Assembly (NCBI RefSeq): GCF_000203815.1
Contig: NW_004457695.1
Coordinates: 3,346,054-3,410,053, forward strand
Length of the DNA stretch: 64,000 nucleotides
Origin: Cavenderia fasciculata
Taxonomy: Eukaryota > Evosea > Eumycetozoa > Acytosteliales > Cavenderiaceae
Reading direction: 5' to 3'
The notes beneath the pieces were generated by a model. The model did not search any database and had not been told where the DNA came from. It saw nothing but the letters and a program-made list of their open reading frames with translations. Shown here one piece after another: positions 46,182 through 57,134 of this stretch; position 1 is the first letter of the stretch, and the number at the start of each line of letters is the position of its first letter. Position numbers and translations under genes: made by a program.

Positions 46182-48201
46182 CTAGTATTGGATAAGATGT
46201 GATTTGTAACGTTTAGGAGGATCTTCCTTTTCCATAATTTCTTCAAAACACATGACACAAATTCTAACAGCTTCTTTTAACCCAAACTTTTTCAATGCAA
46301 TTTTATGTGTTGTACATTTTCCACAAAATACATTTCCACATGATCTACAATGATGCTAAAAAATGGTTAAATATTAATATTAATACTCTGATTTGATTTT
46401 GAATAACATATTATTTGTTTTTAAAACATACCATTCTATTAATTAAACTAAAATTTTCATCACATAGATTACAATTTTTTTGATTATTTTCATCCTTCCA
46501 AGATGGCATCCATAATATATTAATAATATTCGTTCCACTATTATTTAAACTATTATTATTACTATTTCTAATACTATTACCACTACTATTACTAATATTA
46601 TTATTTGGAACTTGTTGTTGTTGTTGTTTTAAATTAATTTGTTGTTGAATTAATTGTTGAATAATTAAATGATCATTTTGAACTTTTGACCAAAGAGTGA
46701 CTGGAATTTTAACCTCTAGTTTGATAGAGGGTACAGAGATGATGAAATAATGTTTGATGGTTGATAAATGACCACGGGTGGTTGGATAGACTTGATCATC
46801 TTCGACAAGTTGGGGAATAGATATTTGTATTCGAGTTGATAGTGTTTGACCATCACTAGACACCTTTTTAAGATCAAAGCTTTGTGAAAGCATCTTTGTT
46901 TTAACTAATTGTTGTTTGGTATATTGTCCTCCATAAAAATTTGATAAATTAAATTGTTGTTGTTGTTGTTGTTGTTGATGTTGAGAAGATGATGAACCAT
47001 TTGATCCATTTGATCCATTTGATCCATTTGATCCATTTGATCCATTACTATTATTATTATTATTGTTGTTGGAATAAGTTGTTGAAAAGTTATTACTCAA
47101 ATAATCAAGATAGAGTTGATGATTGTTATTACTACTACTATTGTTGTTTTGACCACTGAGTTGAATAGAGAGGGGTACACGAAGATCTATACGTTGTACC
47201 AAGTCAACGTAGAGTGTTGAGAGTGGATTGGAGGTTGGATTGCGAATTTCAACGGTTAGGACGGCTCGCTCACCAATAAAACAATTTTTGTGGCGTAGAG
47301 TAACTGCCATCTCGACTGGGCTGGCCTTGAACCCCCACAAGAACCGTGACACTCGTCCTACGGCGGGACTGTTGGCCAGTGTCAGATCCGAGTGGTTGTT
47401 TCCAATACCTCGGACAAAAAACTCGGTCGTACGGGCAATCGTATTCTCCTTCCACCCCGACCCCTTGCTATACTCTACCACGCACTTTGCAATGTAAAAT
47501 ATCGATAGAAACTCGATATAGTTGACCGACGGTGCCAAAAAACTTGGCAACTGTATTGAAAATGGAAAAGAATAGGTGCCTGCTTTAAGTTCCACAAAAT
47601 GTGGTGAAGTTGATATTGATGGATTATTACCATCTTGTTGTTGATGATGATGTTGTTGTTGTTGCATTTGTTGGTAATGTAAAAAGAGTGAAAAGTTGAT
47701 TGGCGATTGATTTGGTGATAGTGGAGGTGACTGTGGTAGAGGAGATAACACTCTTGGTGAAACCTTTAATATAACTGGTGATTTTTGTTGTTGTTGTTGT
47801 TGAGGAGGTGATGAAGAAGATGCAGAGTTACCATCACCATTTTCATTATTATTATTATTATTTATATCATTTATATCATTTGTATTTGCATTTGAACTTT
47901 CTCGAGAATCACCATGGTCCAACGATGATGATGAATTGTCGGTTGAGGGATAGACCTGATATGACTCTGAAAAGAATGGTAATGTGTAATGTTGATTGTT
48001 CTTGTCGGTGTGGTCGTGTAGATCACTGCCAAGAATGTGTGCATAGACCTTTTCAAAACCACCCAATTGTATTTGAATGTTGTGAAGATATTGTCGTTGA
48101 TAGAATGATAGATGAACGGTTCCAGTCAGTAAACCACCATTGATAAAGTATGATTGTTCCAAATCCAAACTTACTGAACAACTATATTTGTTTATATACA
48201 T
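46182..48201 (-). CDS. Arrestin-domain protein with C-terminal FYVE zinc finger
   Basis: Member of the dictyostelid arrestin-domain-containing (Adc) group, endosomal adaptors. Exons 46432-48201 and 46182-46355 total 1944 nt, 647 residues from the Met at 48201. The arrestin N-lobe starts CSVSLDLEQSYFINGGLLTG and has LHNIQIQLGGFEKVY; the C-lobe has MAVTLRHKNCFIGERAVLTVEI. Long Ser/Asn/Gln inserts and an SNG tandem run break it up. The FYVE finger spans the intron: PSWKDENNQKNCNLC, INRMHHCRSCGNVFC and AVRICVMCF, matching WxxD, RxHHCR and RVC signatures that bind PI3P. An upstream exon at 49192-49400 splices in phase (see that entry), so the true start may be there. Confidence 0.88.
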
Positions 48202-48833
48202 ATTATAAATATATTAATAATAATAATAATGATTATTATTATTGTTTGTTGTTGTTTAAATTAAAAACAATATATCATTAGTTTGAAAGTGATCAAATAA
48301 CAGATACAACATTATAGAATAGGTTAGAAAAATGCCAATTAAATAATAAAGGAATATCATCGAAGGGGAAGGGAGGGGAAAAGGTATGGATGGATGGATG
48401 GGTTGAATATCCGGGACTGAATAATGGAAAACGAATTTCGAAAGAAATTAAGGTACAAAGAAGTATGATGATGATGTTGTGGTGGTTGTGGTGGTGATGT
48501 TAATAATAGGAAATGTAAATGTATAAAGAAAGAAACAATTATGATGATAAATGTTTAAAAGTACAATTAAATTATCATCAAAACAAGTAGAAGTTATAAT
48601 GTTGCAACAAATACAAATGTAGAAAAAGAAGAAAGGGAGGAGGGTGAAGGGGAATATCAATATCCATGTCTGTTGATATTATAATAGTGAATGAAGTTAT
48701 GATGGTGGCGCAGATTGGTTCACACCATCATCATCATCATAATCATCATCATCATCCACCTATCTCCTCTATCTACTCTTTTCTTTGAGCTCTTACTTGC
48801 AACTGATTCATTTCTATTCTTTTCTTTCTGTCA

Positions 48834-48846
48834 CCCCCCCCCCCCC
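48834..48846 (+). repeat. Run of 13 cytosines
   Basis: C13 homopolymer in otherwise AT-rich noncoding DNA. Confidence 0.9.
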
Positions 48847-49091
48847 ATACAACACACAATTGCACCATCTCTCCTTGCGATGAATTAATAATAGAATGAC
48901 CAACCAAAAGTGTAAAAGGGGGTGACCAACCAATTGGTCATTCAAACTTGAGTGTGAGTGTGGGGGTGAGGAATCATAATGGTGATGATGATTCTTTAGC
49001 CAAGAGAGAGAGTGAGTCTTGATTCGTGAGGAGAGCGAGAGGTGATTGATTGAACAATATCATCGCAATTATATGAATGACAAACAACAGC

Positions 49092-49093
<2 letters not shown>

Positions 49094-49143
<50 letters not shown>
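49094..49143. repeat. AAT trinucleotide microsatellite
   Basis: About 16 AAT units in noncoding sequence. Confidence 0.9.
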
Positions 49144-49146
<3 letters not shown>

Positions 49147-49191
49147 GTGTTGTGATCACTTGATGTGATTGATTGATTGATGATTGCATAC

Positions 49192-49400
49192 CTGTCATTT
49201 GAAGTGATTTGAAGAGGATAAGTTGATGAAGAGGATGTCAAAGGGGGTGGTACTGATGAAAGAGATGTTGTCAGTCCTGTAGTAGTGCTTCGACCCGCGT
49301 CAGGTGTTGTACTACCTGGAGGAGTACTACTCGTCTTTTGTATTGTATCTTGAGATGAGTTCACACCCAATCGATTAGGTGTTGTTGAACCACTAAACAT
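49192..49400 (-). CDS. Candidate first exon of the arrestin-FYVE gene
   Basis: Open from the Met at 49400 (MFSGSTTPNRLGVNSSQD) to QITSNDR, then a GTATGC donor after CAG at 49192. The composition (Ser/Thr/Pro-rich) is like other dictyostelid N-terminal leaders. Joined to 48181 it reads SNDSCSVSLDLEQSYF in the arrestin frame, and the whole model becomes 2133 nt, an exact 710-residue protein. The alternative is a separate short gene; no other good 3' partner was seen. Confidence 0.5.
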
Positions 49401-50509
49401 GTTATGAATGTGTGGATGACGGGGGATTTGATATATATCTATCTATCTCTATCTATATCTGTATATCTCTATACAAGTTTGTTCTTCTTCTTCTTCTTGC
49501 TTCCACACAAACTAAACTAACTAATCTAAAAGATCTTTTCTTATTTTTATAAAATCCTGTTTTAAAATCTATTTATTATTAAACTAAACAATTGATAACA
49601 ATAAGTAGTAGTAGTATTGTTTAACAATACAATAATAATAGTACTACTATTATTCATAATAATAATTATAAATTTATCCTTGCACCCCAAATATGTGTTT
49701 GGGTATCCATTCGAAAATCAACTTTTCGTGTACGTTTTCATCCTTTCCCCCCTTTGTTTAAATATTTGTTCGAGAGGGAGGCAATAATGTTTTTTAATAT
49801 CGATTGCCCGGTTTTGGATTCCATCAAAAATACCATTCCAAACCGATGGAATTGCAGAATGATCAAAAAAGAATATAATATAAATAAAAGAAAAGTATTT
49901 GAGGAAACGCGGAAATTAAAAATGTAAATGGGTCATATAAATGGTTGGTGAGAATTCCGAACACATAAAGTACCCTGAGACCATGGAGGTGACCACTAAT
50001 ATCGATGACAGCTGTAGTACTTGTCATCATCCTCCTACTATCCTCTTTTGTTTGAACTTCAAATACAAGGTCAAAGAAAAAGATAATAAATGTGTCTGAT
50101 TTCAAAAAAAAGGAAAACGTTGATTTATATTATTATTATTATTATTATTTTATACAGTTACAACATATTTGTTTATATGTATACATGGTTGGTTTAGTTG
50201 GTTGGTTTTGGTTTGGGTTCAAACTTATATGTGAATTTAAAAAAATATTATTATTATTATTGCCATAAACGCGGTTGGTGGAATGGGATAAATATAATTA
50301 ATTAATTAATTAATTAATTATAATCTTTTCCATTATTACTATTTTTGTTGTTATTATTATACTTTTTTTTTTTTTGTTTTTAAATGTACATAAATAATTA
50401 TCAAACTTTTTAATTAATTTAATTATCCTATATTAAGTTAAAATAATAAATGCATAATGATGAATATAAATGATGATGAACGATGATTGCTGCCTATTTT
50501 TGTTTGATT
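49401..50509. other. Intergenic region
   Basis: Upstream of the arrestin-FYVE gene and downstream of the PRA1 gene. TATC repeats near 49436-49465, ATT repeats near 50132-50148, and an ATTA tetranucleotide run at about 50300-50320. The 80-codon minus frame at 49863-50105 has no coding signature. Confidence 0.5.
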
Positions 50510-50689
50510 TCAACTTACACTCAAGTCATTGAGAGCCTTGTTAACCTTGCTCTTGACAGATCTCTTGCGAGTGGCACTGTGAGCCAAAACAGTCAACAAT
50601 GCAACGAGTGTGGTATAGAACAAAGTCAATCCGCTAACCTTGTAGACCCAGTATACAGTAACTATAGTAAAATAGAAAGTAAAGTAAAT

Positions 50690-50721
<32 letters not shown>

Positions 50722-51172
50722 TTGGAACTAGTTGGTGGTTTATAAACAACATACTAAGAGTATAGACAACGAGTTGAATAGTCTTGGTAACGACGACTCC
50801 ACCGACAGTGTAACTTCTTGGTTGTTGGACAAACAAGAAGAAACCGACACCAGCCAATACAACAACTGCAAACAATAATGAGTAATTGGTGAACCTTTAT
50901 TATTATTGATCAATAATAAATAATAACATAATGGGTTGGGGTATAATGGTTAGTTTCCTCTTGTCAAGTTAAATCATATCATCACATTTCATATCATGTA
51001 CATACAAAGTCAACAAAAGAACAACACCAACAATGATGGCATAGTTTCCACTGTAATAGTCTAGATTAGTTTCACATCTCTCCTTGACTTGAGCGTCTGG
51101 GATTGAGAATCTATCAAGTTCAGCAAAATCGCCCCATGGACGAACATTTAACTTCTTTGAGAATTGATCCAT
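50510..51172 (-). CDS. PRA1-family (prenylated Rab acceptor) membrane protein
   Basis: Small ER/Golgi membrane protein of the PRA1/Yip3 family that acts on prenylated Rab GTPases. Exons 51006-51172, 50755-50894 and 50510-50661 total 459 nt, 152 residues. RPWGDFAELDRFSIPD and CETNLDYYSGNYAIIVGVVLLL are family marks. Hydrophobic helices follow in pairs (SLLFAVVVLAGVGFFLFV; GLTLFYTTLVALLTVLA), then AHSATRKRS. The stop used here follows NDLSVS. The bases at that point (AGT/GTAAGT) are also a perfect splice donor, so an alternative ending NDLSDN via a tiny exon near 50428 is possible. Lies just downstream of the arrestin-FYVE gene on the other side of a 1.1-kb gap, same strand. Confidence 0.92.
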
Positions 51173-51567
51173 TTCTTTTCTTTGTAATGATATCTCTGTG
51201 TGTATATATATATATATTAATATGTAGTGTTGATGGATGTAGTATAGTATAGTTTACTATTACTATTAGTTTTTTGATTGTACAATAGGAAATGTTTTCT
51301 CAAAAAACCATGTTGTTCATGAAAATTATTTGAAAGAGAGAAAAGAACAAAAAAATAAAAAAATTAAATTTGTGGGTTTGGAAGAAGTGTCTTAAGTAGA
51401 TCTTTTTGTAGTATATTTATTATGACTATGATTACTTTATTTATCTTGTTTGCACAACTTATTATATTAGTTGTATTTGTTCAAAATGGGAATGATTCCA
51501 AATCTCTATTATAATTAACATTATTTGTCTATTTATTTTTAAATTAATATATATATATATATATTAT

Positions 51568-54500
51568 TTACTCTTCATCAGATTCTTGAACTGGAGTTGA
51601 TGGTAAATCTTCATCCATTTCTTCATCGTCGTCAGCAGGAGCAAGAGATGGATTTAAAGAAAGAAGGTTATTGTTATTGTTGTTATTGGGGAATTGTAGA
51701 GTTTGGAGGTTTTGGAGATTAACTTTGATCTTTTTAATTGGGACAGCGGCTGCAGAGTTGGATTGAGCCTTTTTTCTTTTTTTGGACTGGATGTGGATTG
51801 TTTGGTTGTTCGATTTGCCATACACTGTCGCCAATGAGGTTGATCATTTGAATCAATCTCTTTTTGGACTTGTTCTTTTGCTTGAATGATTCGAGGAACT
51901 TGAGCCACAATGGTTCGAGACCGAGTGTGACAACCATACGCTTCTTGAATGTCTTGAGCATGGTCAAAAGGGCTGGGTATTGTGATTGGAGAATGTTGAC
52001 GAGGATCATGTCTACGGCAGCCTCAAACATCTTGGCAATCTCTTCTGGATAACGTCTTTGGAGCACGTCAAAGAGTGATTCGAGACGTTCGCTCTTCCAT
52101 TCCTGGTAGCAACGCTTGGCATACTTGTGGATGAGTGGGAGAACGGCGGGCAAGTGTTGAATCGAGTGTTGGTCAACTGCTTCATAGAGGCTTTCCAAAA
52201 GCATCATTTGGGTGTTTAATTCATCTTCTTCGGTGCTTGGGTGTGGGAAGATTTCAATGCATTGCTTGAACAAACCGTCCTTCATGAGCAACTCAATCTT
52301 GCTGTTGAGATTTTCTTCACGCTTCATGACAAAGACGACCAATTGTTCCTTGATCTCGGCCCATTCCTCTTCGGACGACAAGTTTCTAATACCGTCCCAT
52401 CTGGCGGCGGTTGGGTCAACCTTGAAGGCAACGATGGTTTGGTCGCGGATCACTTCACCCAAATCTTCAAAGTTGGCGGCATTGATGATGAGTTGTGTGA
52501 TGGTGAGGGTGTGTTGACAGATTTCGTCGTAGGTGTATGGTGGACGGAGAGCTTCGCTGGCAGCCAAAGTACGATCGATTTGGATTTGGATCTTGGCACG
52601 TAAAGTGTCGTCCTTTTGTTGGAGGTATTGTTGTTGGTGGACACGGTATTCCTTGGTCAACTCTTCCTTTCTCTCGATCAAGAGACGCTTCTCGTCGATG
52701 ATTTCCTCTACTACACGACCTACTTGGATGACCAATGCATATTCCTTCTTGTCAAACAAGTCTTGTGCAAACTTCATAAGTGTCTCGAGTGAAGAGATGT
52801 ACGACACGCACATCTTGGCCATTGCTTCGATTTCAGCAATAAGCTTACGACGTTGGGCTGGGACAGTGTGGAGTGACTCTTCGTCCATTGATGTGATCGA
52901 TGCTTCAAAGGCAGACTTTTGGTTGGATACCGATGAAATGAGGATGTTGGCGACTTGTAGGGCAAACTTGTCGGCATCGGCGTGTTGGAAGTCTGGACGT
53001 GCCTCGTCAATCTTTTGCTTGGCAATCAACTGGCGTAATTGACGGTGCTTCTCGGTTGGAAGACGACGACGTTGCTTGTCGAGTGCTTCCTTGTCGTCAC
53101 TGAGAACCTTTTTCTTTTCGGCGGTCGATTTGACATCGGATTGGAATGCACGGAACTTGTCAAGCTTGCTGAAAGCCAACTTGCCAACAGCACCCAAACT
53201 GGCCAACTCTTTTTTGGCGAGGAGTGTCTCCATGATGGTGATGAGGGTGTTTGGATTCTCGACATAGGTATCGATCAACTTGTGAACAAAGGCAATGTTT
53301 TCCTTGGATTGACGGATAGCTGGTTCGAGGAGTGCAGGAGTATCACCAAACTTGGAGTAGTTTTGTAGACGTGCTTGGTAGACATAGGTGATACCAAGAG
53401 TACACATGGTACTGTGGTAGGTGTGGGTAGTGAGATACTCTTCGAGGTAGGGGACTGATCCAGCGGTCTTGGTGACATGGTCACGGAGACCCTCGAGTTC
53501 ACCGAGGTCTTCATCCGACATATCCTTTTTCATGCGGGTCAAGTCGACAAGCTCCTCTTCGAGAAGGGCGAGCATTACTTGATCTTGTTTGAGTTGGCTA
53601 GCCTTGGCAGCCAATTCTTCGAGCTTGGGGTGGAAGTACTTGGCAATATCGACAAAGATTGACTCGCGACGTGGGCCAAGTTGGGTGGCAAGGTTGACAA
53701 TAAGCTTGGGGTTGTCTAAATTGGGCAAGCAGACGGCCAACGACTCGGTGATACGGTGGTTCAACAAATCACGCTCTTTGATGAGATCTTCCTCGGACAC
53801 GTTGGCAGCGATGGCCTGATTAAACATCTTTTTCTTGCGGAGCTTCTCTTCGATAAAGTTGTGGCATTCAAGCAACGACTCCATCAATGCGAGCGAAGCT
53901 TGGTACTTGGTGTCCTCGTACTGACGCTCAACGTCGAGTCTGGCATAGTGTGGCCACACTGGCAACTCTTCCAATGCCTGTTCTTGCTCCTTCTTTTTGG
54001 CAAACAATTGTTGCTGCTTTTCTGGAGTGGCACGTGGGATGCTTTCAGTGGTGGTCCTGATACGCTTGAGTGCAGAGAGACGTTCGAGACGCATGTCTTC
54101 AATCTCGGCACAACGCTTGAACAACTGGTTGGTGATCTTGATGACGACCTTGTCCTCCTTGCTACCACGCATGTGTGTGGAGAATTTGACGAGGTAGGCT
54201 GGATCCTTGAACTTTTCGAGACACAAGTGCACAAGATTCTCAAACTGACGATCGATGAGCTCCTTTTTGGCGGCGTACTCGGCAATGCCGACTTGCGATT
54301 CGAGGCTGTTCTTGCTGTCCAACACACTGCTAATCATGACGATAGCAATGAGCAAGTGCAACTCATCGTATTGATAACGATCGAACAGGTTGGCAAAATA
54401 GGGCCATGCTGGGAGTGGATCGAGCTTGGCTCTAAAGGCATCGAGCTTTTCTTGTTGGATGGCTGACAACTTGGTACCTGCAAGACGAAGGGTCTCTTCT

Positions 54501-56221
54501 TGCTTTGAAATCTCGTCGTATTGGCTTTGGATTGGCAATCTAATCTCTCTTTGGTTTTCCAACTCACCAATATACATTTGACATCTCTCACCATATCTAA
54601 GAGCTGCTTCATTCTCCTTGTGTGATTGAATCAACTTGGCCAATTCATAAATGTGTTTTGGATCTCTCAATGTATCCAAAGTTTCATACAATTTCTCATT
54701 TACATCTCCAATTGAATTATTTACATTAACCTTTGATGCTTTTTTCATTTCTATCAAAATAAAAAGTAAATTAGTATTTGGTATTTTATATTTATATTAT
54801 ATCTTTTGTTTGTTTTATATTTACCAAGAATACATTTAACACGTAATTGTGCAATTCTAAGTGTGAAATCACCAATTTGAGCATCAGAGGCTTGGTAATG
54901 AGATGGAAGGAGTTTGAATACATCGAGTTGTTTTTGAAGTGCCTTTACTTCATCGGTCTTGGCAGTGGTACTACCATTGACACGTTCAATCGATTTAATG
55001 TCTACTTGAAGATCACGAATCTTCTTTTCAAGTTGCAATTTTTCCTTTCTTGATACTTCAGTTGCATCAAGTCTCATTCTTGCTCTTTCAGTTAATAAAA
55101 TTACATGTTTAAATTGTTCCCTATGAAATTAAAGAATTTAAGTTAATATTCAATACTTTATCATTTAATATATATATTTTGTTTTTGTTTTAAACTTACT
55201 TGCTTAACAAGAATTGACCAATCTTTAAGATGAGTTCTGGATCATTGAGAACAGTTGGAATGTAGAATTCAATGATTTCCTTTAAAAGTTCACCATTTTG
55301 TAAGAGTTCAAGTTCTTGTAACTCTTGTTGGCTGAGTGCCTCCTTTTTGGCGATTTTGTCCTTGAAAAAGGCCAAAGTGGAAAAGAGGGATCCAGTGGCT
55401 CTCTCGGCAACGGCATATGGAAGTTGGTTGAGTTCGAGGTGTGATTGTACTTGATTCTTGGTGACAAGTGCTCTTTGAGCCAAGATGGCATCGGCAGCAC
55501 GTTGACAAACCTTGATGCAAAGGATACCCATCTTGTTGTCATCCAAAATCTTGGCAATCTCCATAATACAATCTGGTAATTGAATAGGTGCCAATACCTT
55601 TTCTAAAACATCTTGGAACTTTTTGTACAATGCTTCTTCTTGTGCATCACCTTCTGATGTTGTTGGTGACCCATTCTTGTTGTTATTATCAACTTCCATT
55701 GAATCAGATGGCTTGGCAGCAGAAGCAGCAATATCTGCTACAACGGCAGAAGCATTTGATGGTGGAGCATTGTTAAATTTAACAATCTTGAGTTCCTTTT
55801 GATAGGATGTGTAGGCAGCTTGGAGTAAAAGGATCGATGCATCGGTGAGCTTTCTTTGGTATTGCACGAAATTGATACGAAGACGTTCGGGAAGACCAGC
55901 ATACAGAGTACGATGGTATGCGATGTTATCCAGATTGGATCGTTCCTCGGCAGAGTATTTGTAGTATGGAATGGTTGTCTTGATTTCTGACTCGCGGGTC
56001 GATTCTTGTTTGATCGACTCCTCCAACTGTGTCTTTTTGGTGTTGATTTCATTGAGAATCTCGTGGATTCTTTCGCAAATACGAGTGACCAATTCGACGT
56101 TGTCAGTGTTTGATTTGGCAACCTCTAACAATCGATCTTCGTCATTTTTTGCTAACAAATAACCAATGATATCTTCTGACACCTGATTATCTCTTTCTAT
56201 GTTTTGTGATGGTGGTGCCAT
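51568..56221 (-). CDS. 1500-residue alpha-helical repeat protein, unknown, with one frame break
   Basis: Exons 55200-56221, 54825-55120 and 51568-54751. Not a family I can name. It is almost wholly helical and charged, and shows at least six tandem units of about 150-165 residues. Unit heads: DPELILKIGQFL, DPKHIYELAKLI, DPAYLVKFSTHM, NPKLIVNLATQL, NPNTLITIMETL, SLETLMKFAQDL. Unit tails resemble QYDELHLLIAIVMIS (compare QYEDTKYQASLALMES, DADKFALQVANILIS). The C-terminus changes frame in a tract where 51770-51783 reads CCTTTTTTCTTTTTTT on the plus strand. One base is missing for a continuous frame, after which a basic KKRKKAQS, Asn run and acidic DDDEEMDEDLP tail fit a nuclear protein. Total length then is 1500 residues. 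Divergent from the UBR gene; coding GC is high. Confidence 0.8.
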
Positions 56222-57134
56222 CTCTTTTTAATGAATCCTTTAGAAATAAAAATAAATATATAAAACAAATAATATGATACAAATAAAAAAAGGATATGAG
56301 AGCGTTGTGAGGAGAATGAATGAATGAATGATGATATCTTGTTGTTGATGAAAGATGAAACTGCAAGATATTTAAAAGTTTAGTTGTTGGAGATGAAAGA
56401 GAAAATTGAGTTTTTATCGTCGATGGTGGCCAATGAAATAGACCCCTTCTTGGAACCTCCTCATTTTGAAGAATTTTTTTTTTTTCGCTATCACATGAAA
56501 CATTCATTCAGAGTGAATACGCGCGTTCATACCGATAATAGATACCATATATCCTATTCAAGATCTTATACGAATTATCAAAGTTGAAAGACAGATACAA
56601 CACCAATCGACTTGAACAAAACAAAATAACAGATAGAAGTAGAGGTAGTAGTGGAAGACACTAATACAACTTTGTTTGTTTTGGGTAAAAAAATTGATTG
56701 TTGAAAATCGCAAAGGAAAGCGAGCAAAACAAAAATATTTACAAATTAAACAAATTATTATTATTCGCATCAATTCTGACCGACAAAGACGATGAGAAAC
56801 TGAGAATAACGACAGAGTAACTAGTTAGTTCATTAATTGTTGTTGTGTTATAACAAGATATTCGATTCGAAAGATTTATTCATTGCCAACACGCACACAT
56901 ATTATACGTACACCAACACATTTCCCTCTTTTTATTTTTAATTTTTTTCACAAAGACCCTTTCTTTTTCTTTCTTGCATTCTTTCATTATCTAGTTAGTC
57001 TTTTTCTTCTTTTCGAGAGAAAAGTATATATTTATATATTCTCATACATTATCATTCATTTATATATCAGTAAAGAAGAGAGTTATACAACATTATACAT
57101 TATACATATATAAATAGATATATCAATATAAGAG
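56222..57134. other. Divergent promoter region between repeat protein and UBR gene
   Basis: 913 bp between start codons at 56221 and 57135. T-rich stretches near 56469-56486 and 56935-56950, TATA-like sequence near 57020-57060 and an ATACATTATACATT repeat near 57086-57110 precede the UBR ATG. No gene seen. Confidence 0.55.

Larger units (their letters stand above)
48182..49191 (-). other. Possible 1.0-kb intron or 5' flank of the arrestin-FYVE gene
   Basis: If the upstream exon is used, this is a 1010-bp intron, with GTATGC donor at 49191 and ATATAG acceptor at 48182. Otherwise it is promoter DNA. It contains an AAT microsatellite (about 49094-49143), a 13-base C run (48834-48846) and GATGAT runs. 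Confidence 0.4.

Noticed and set aside
49863-50105. 80-codon minus-strand frame
   Set aside because: AT-driven hydrophobic sequence, no family or splice evidence.
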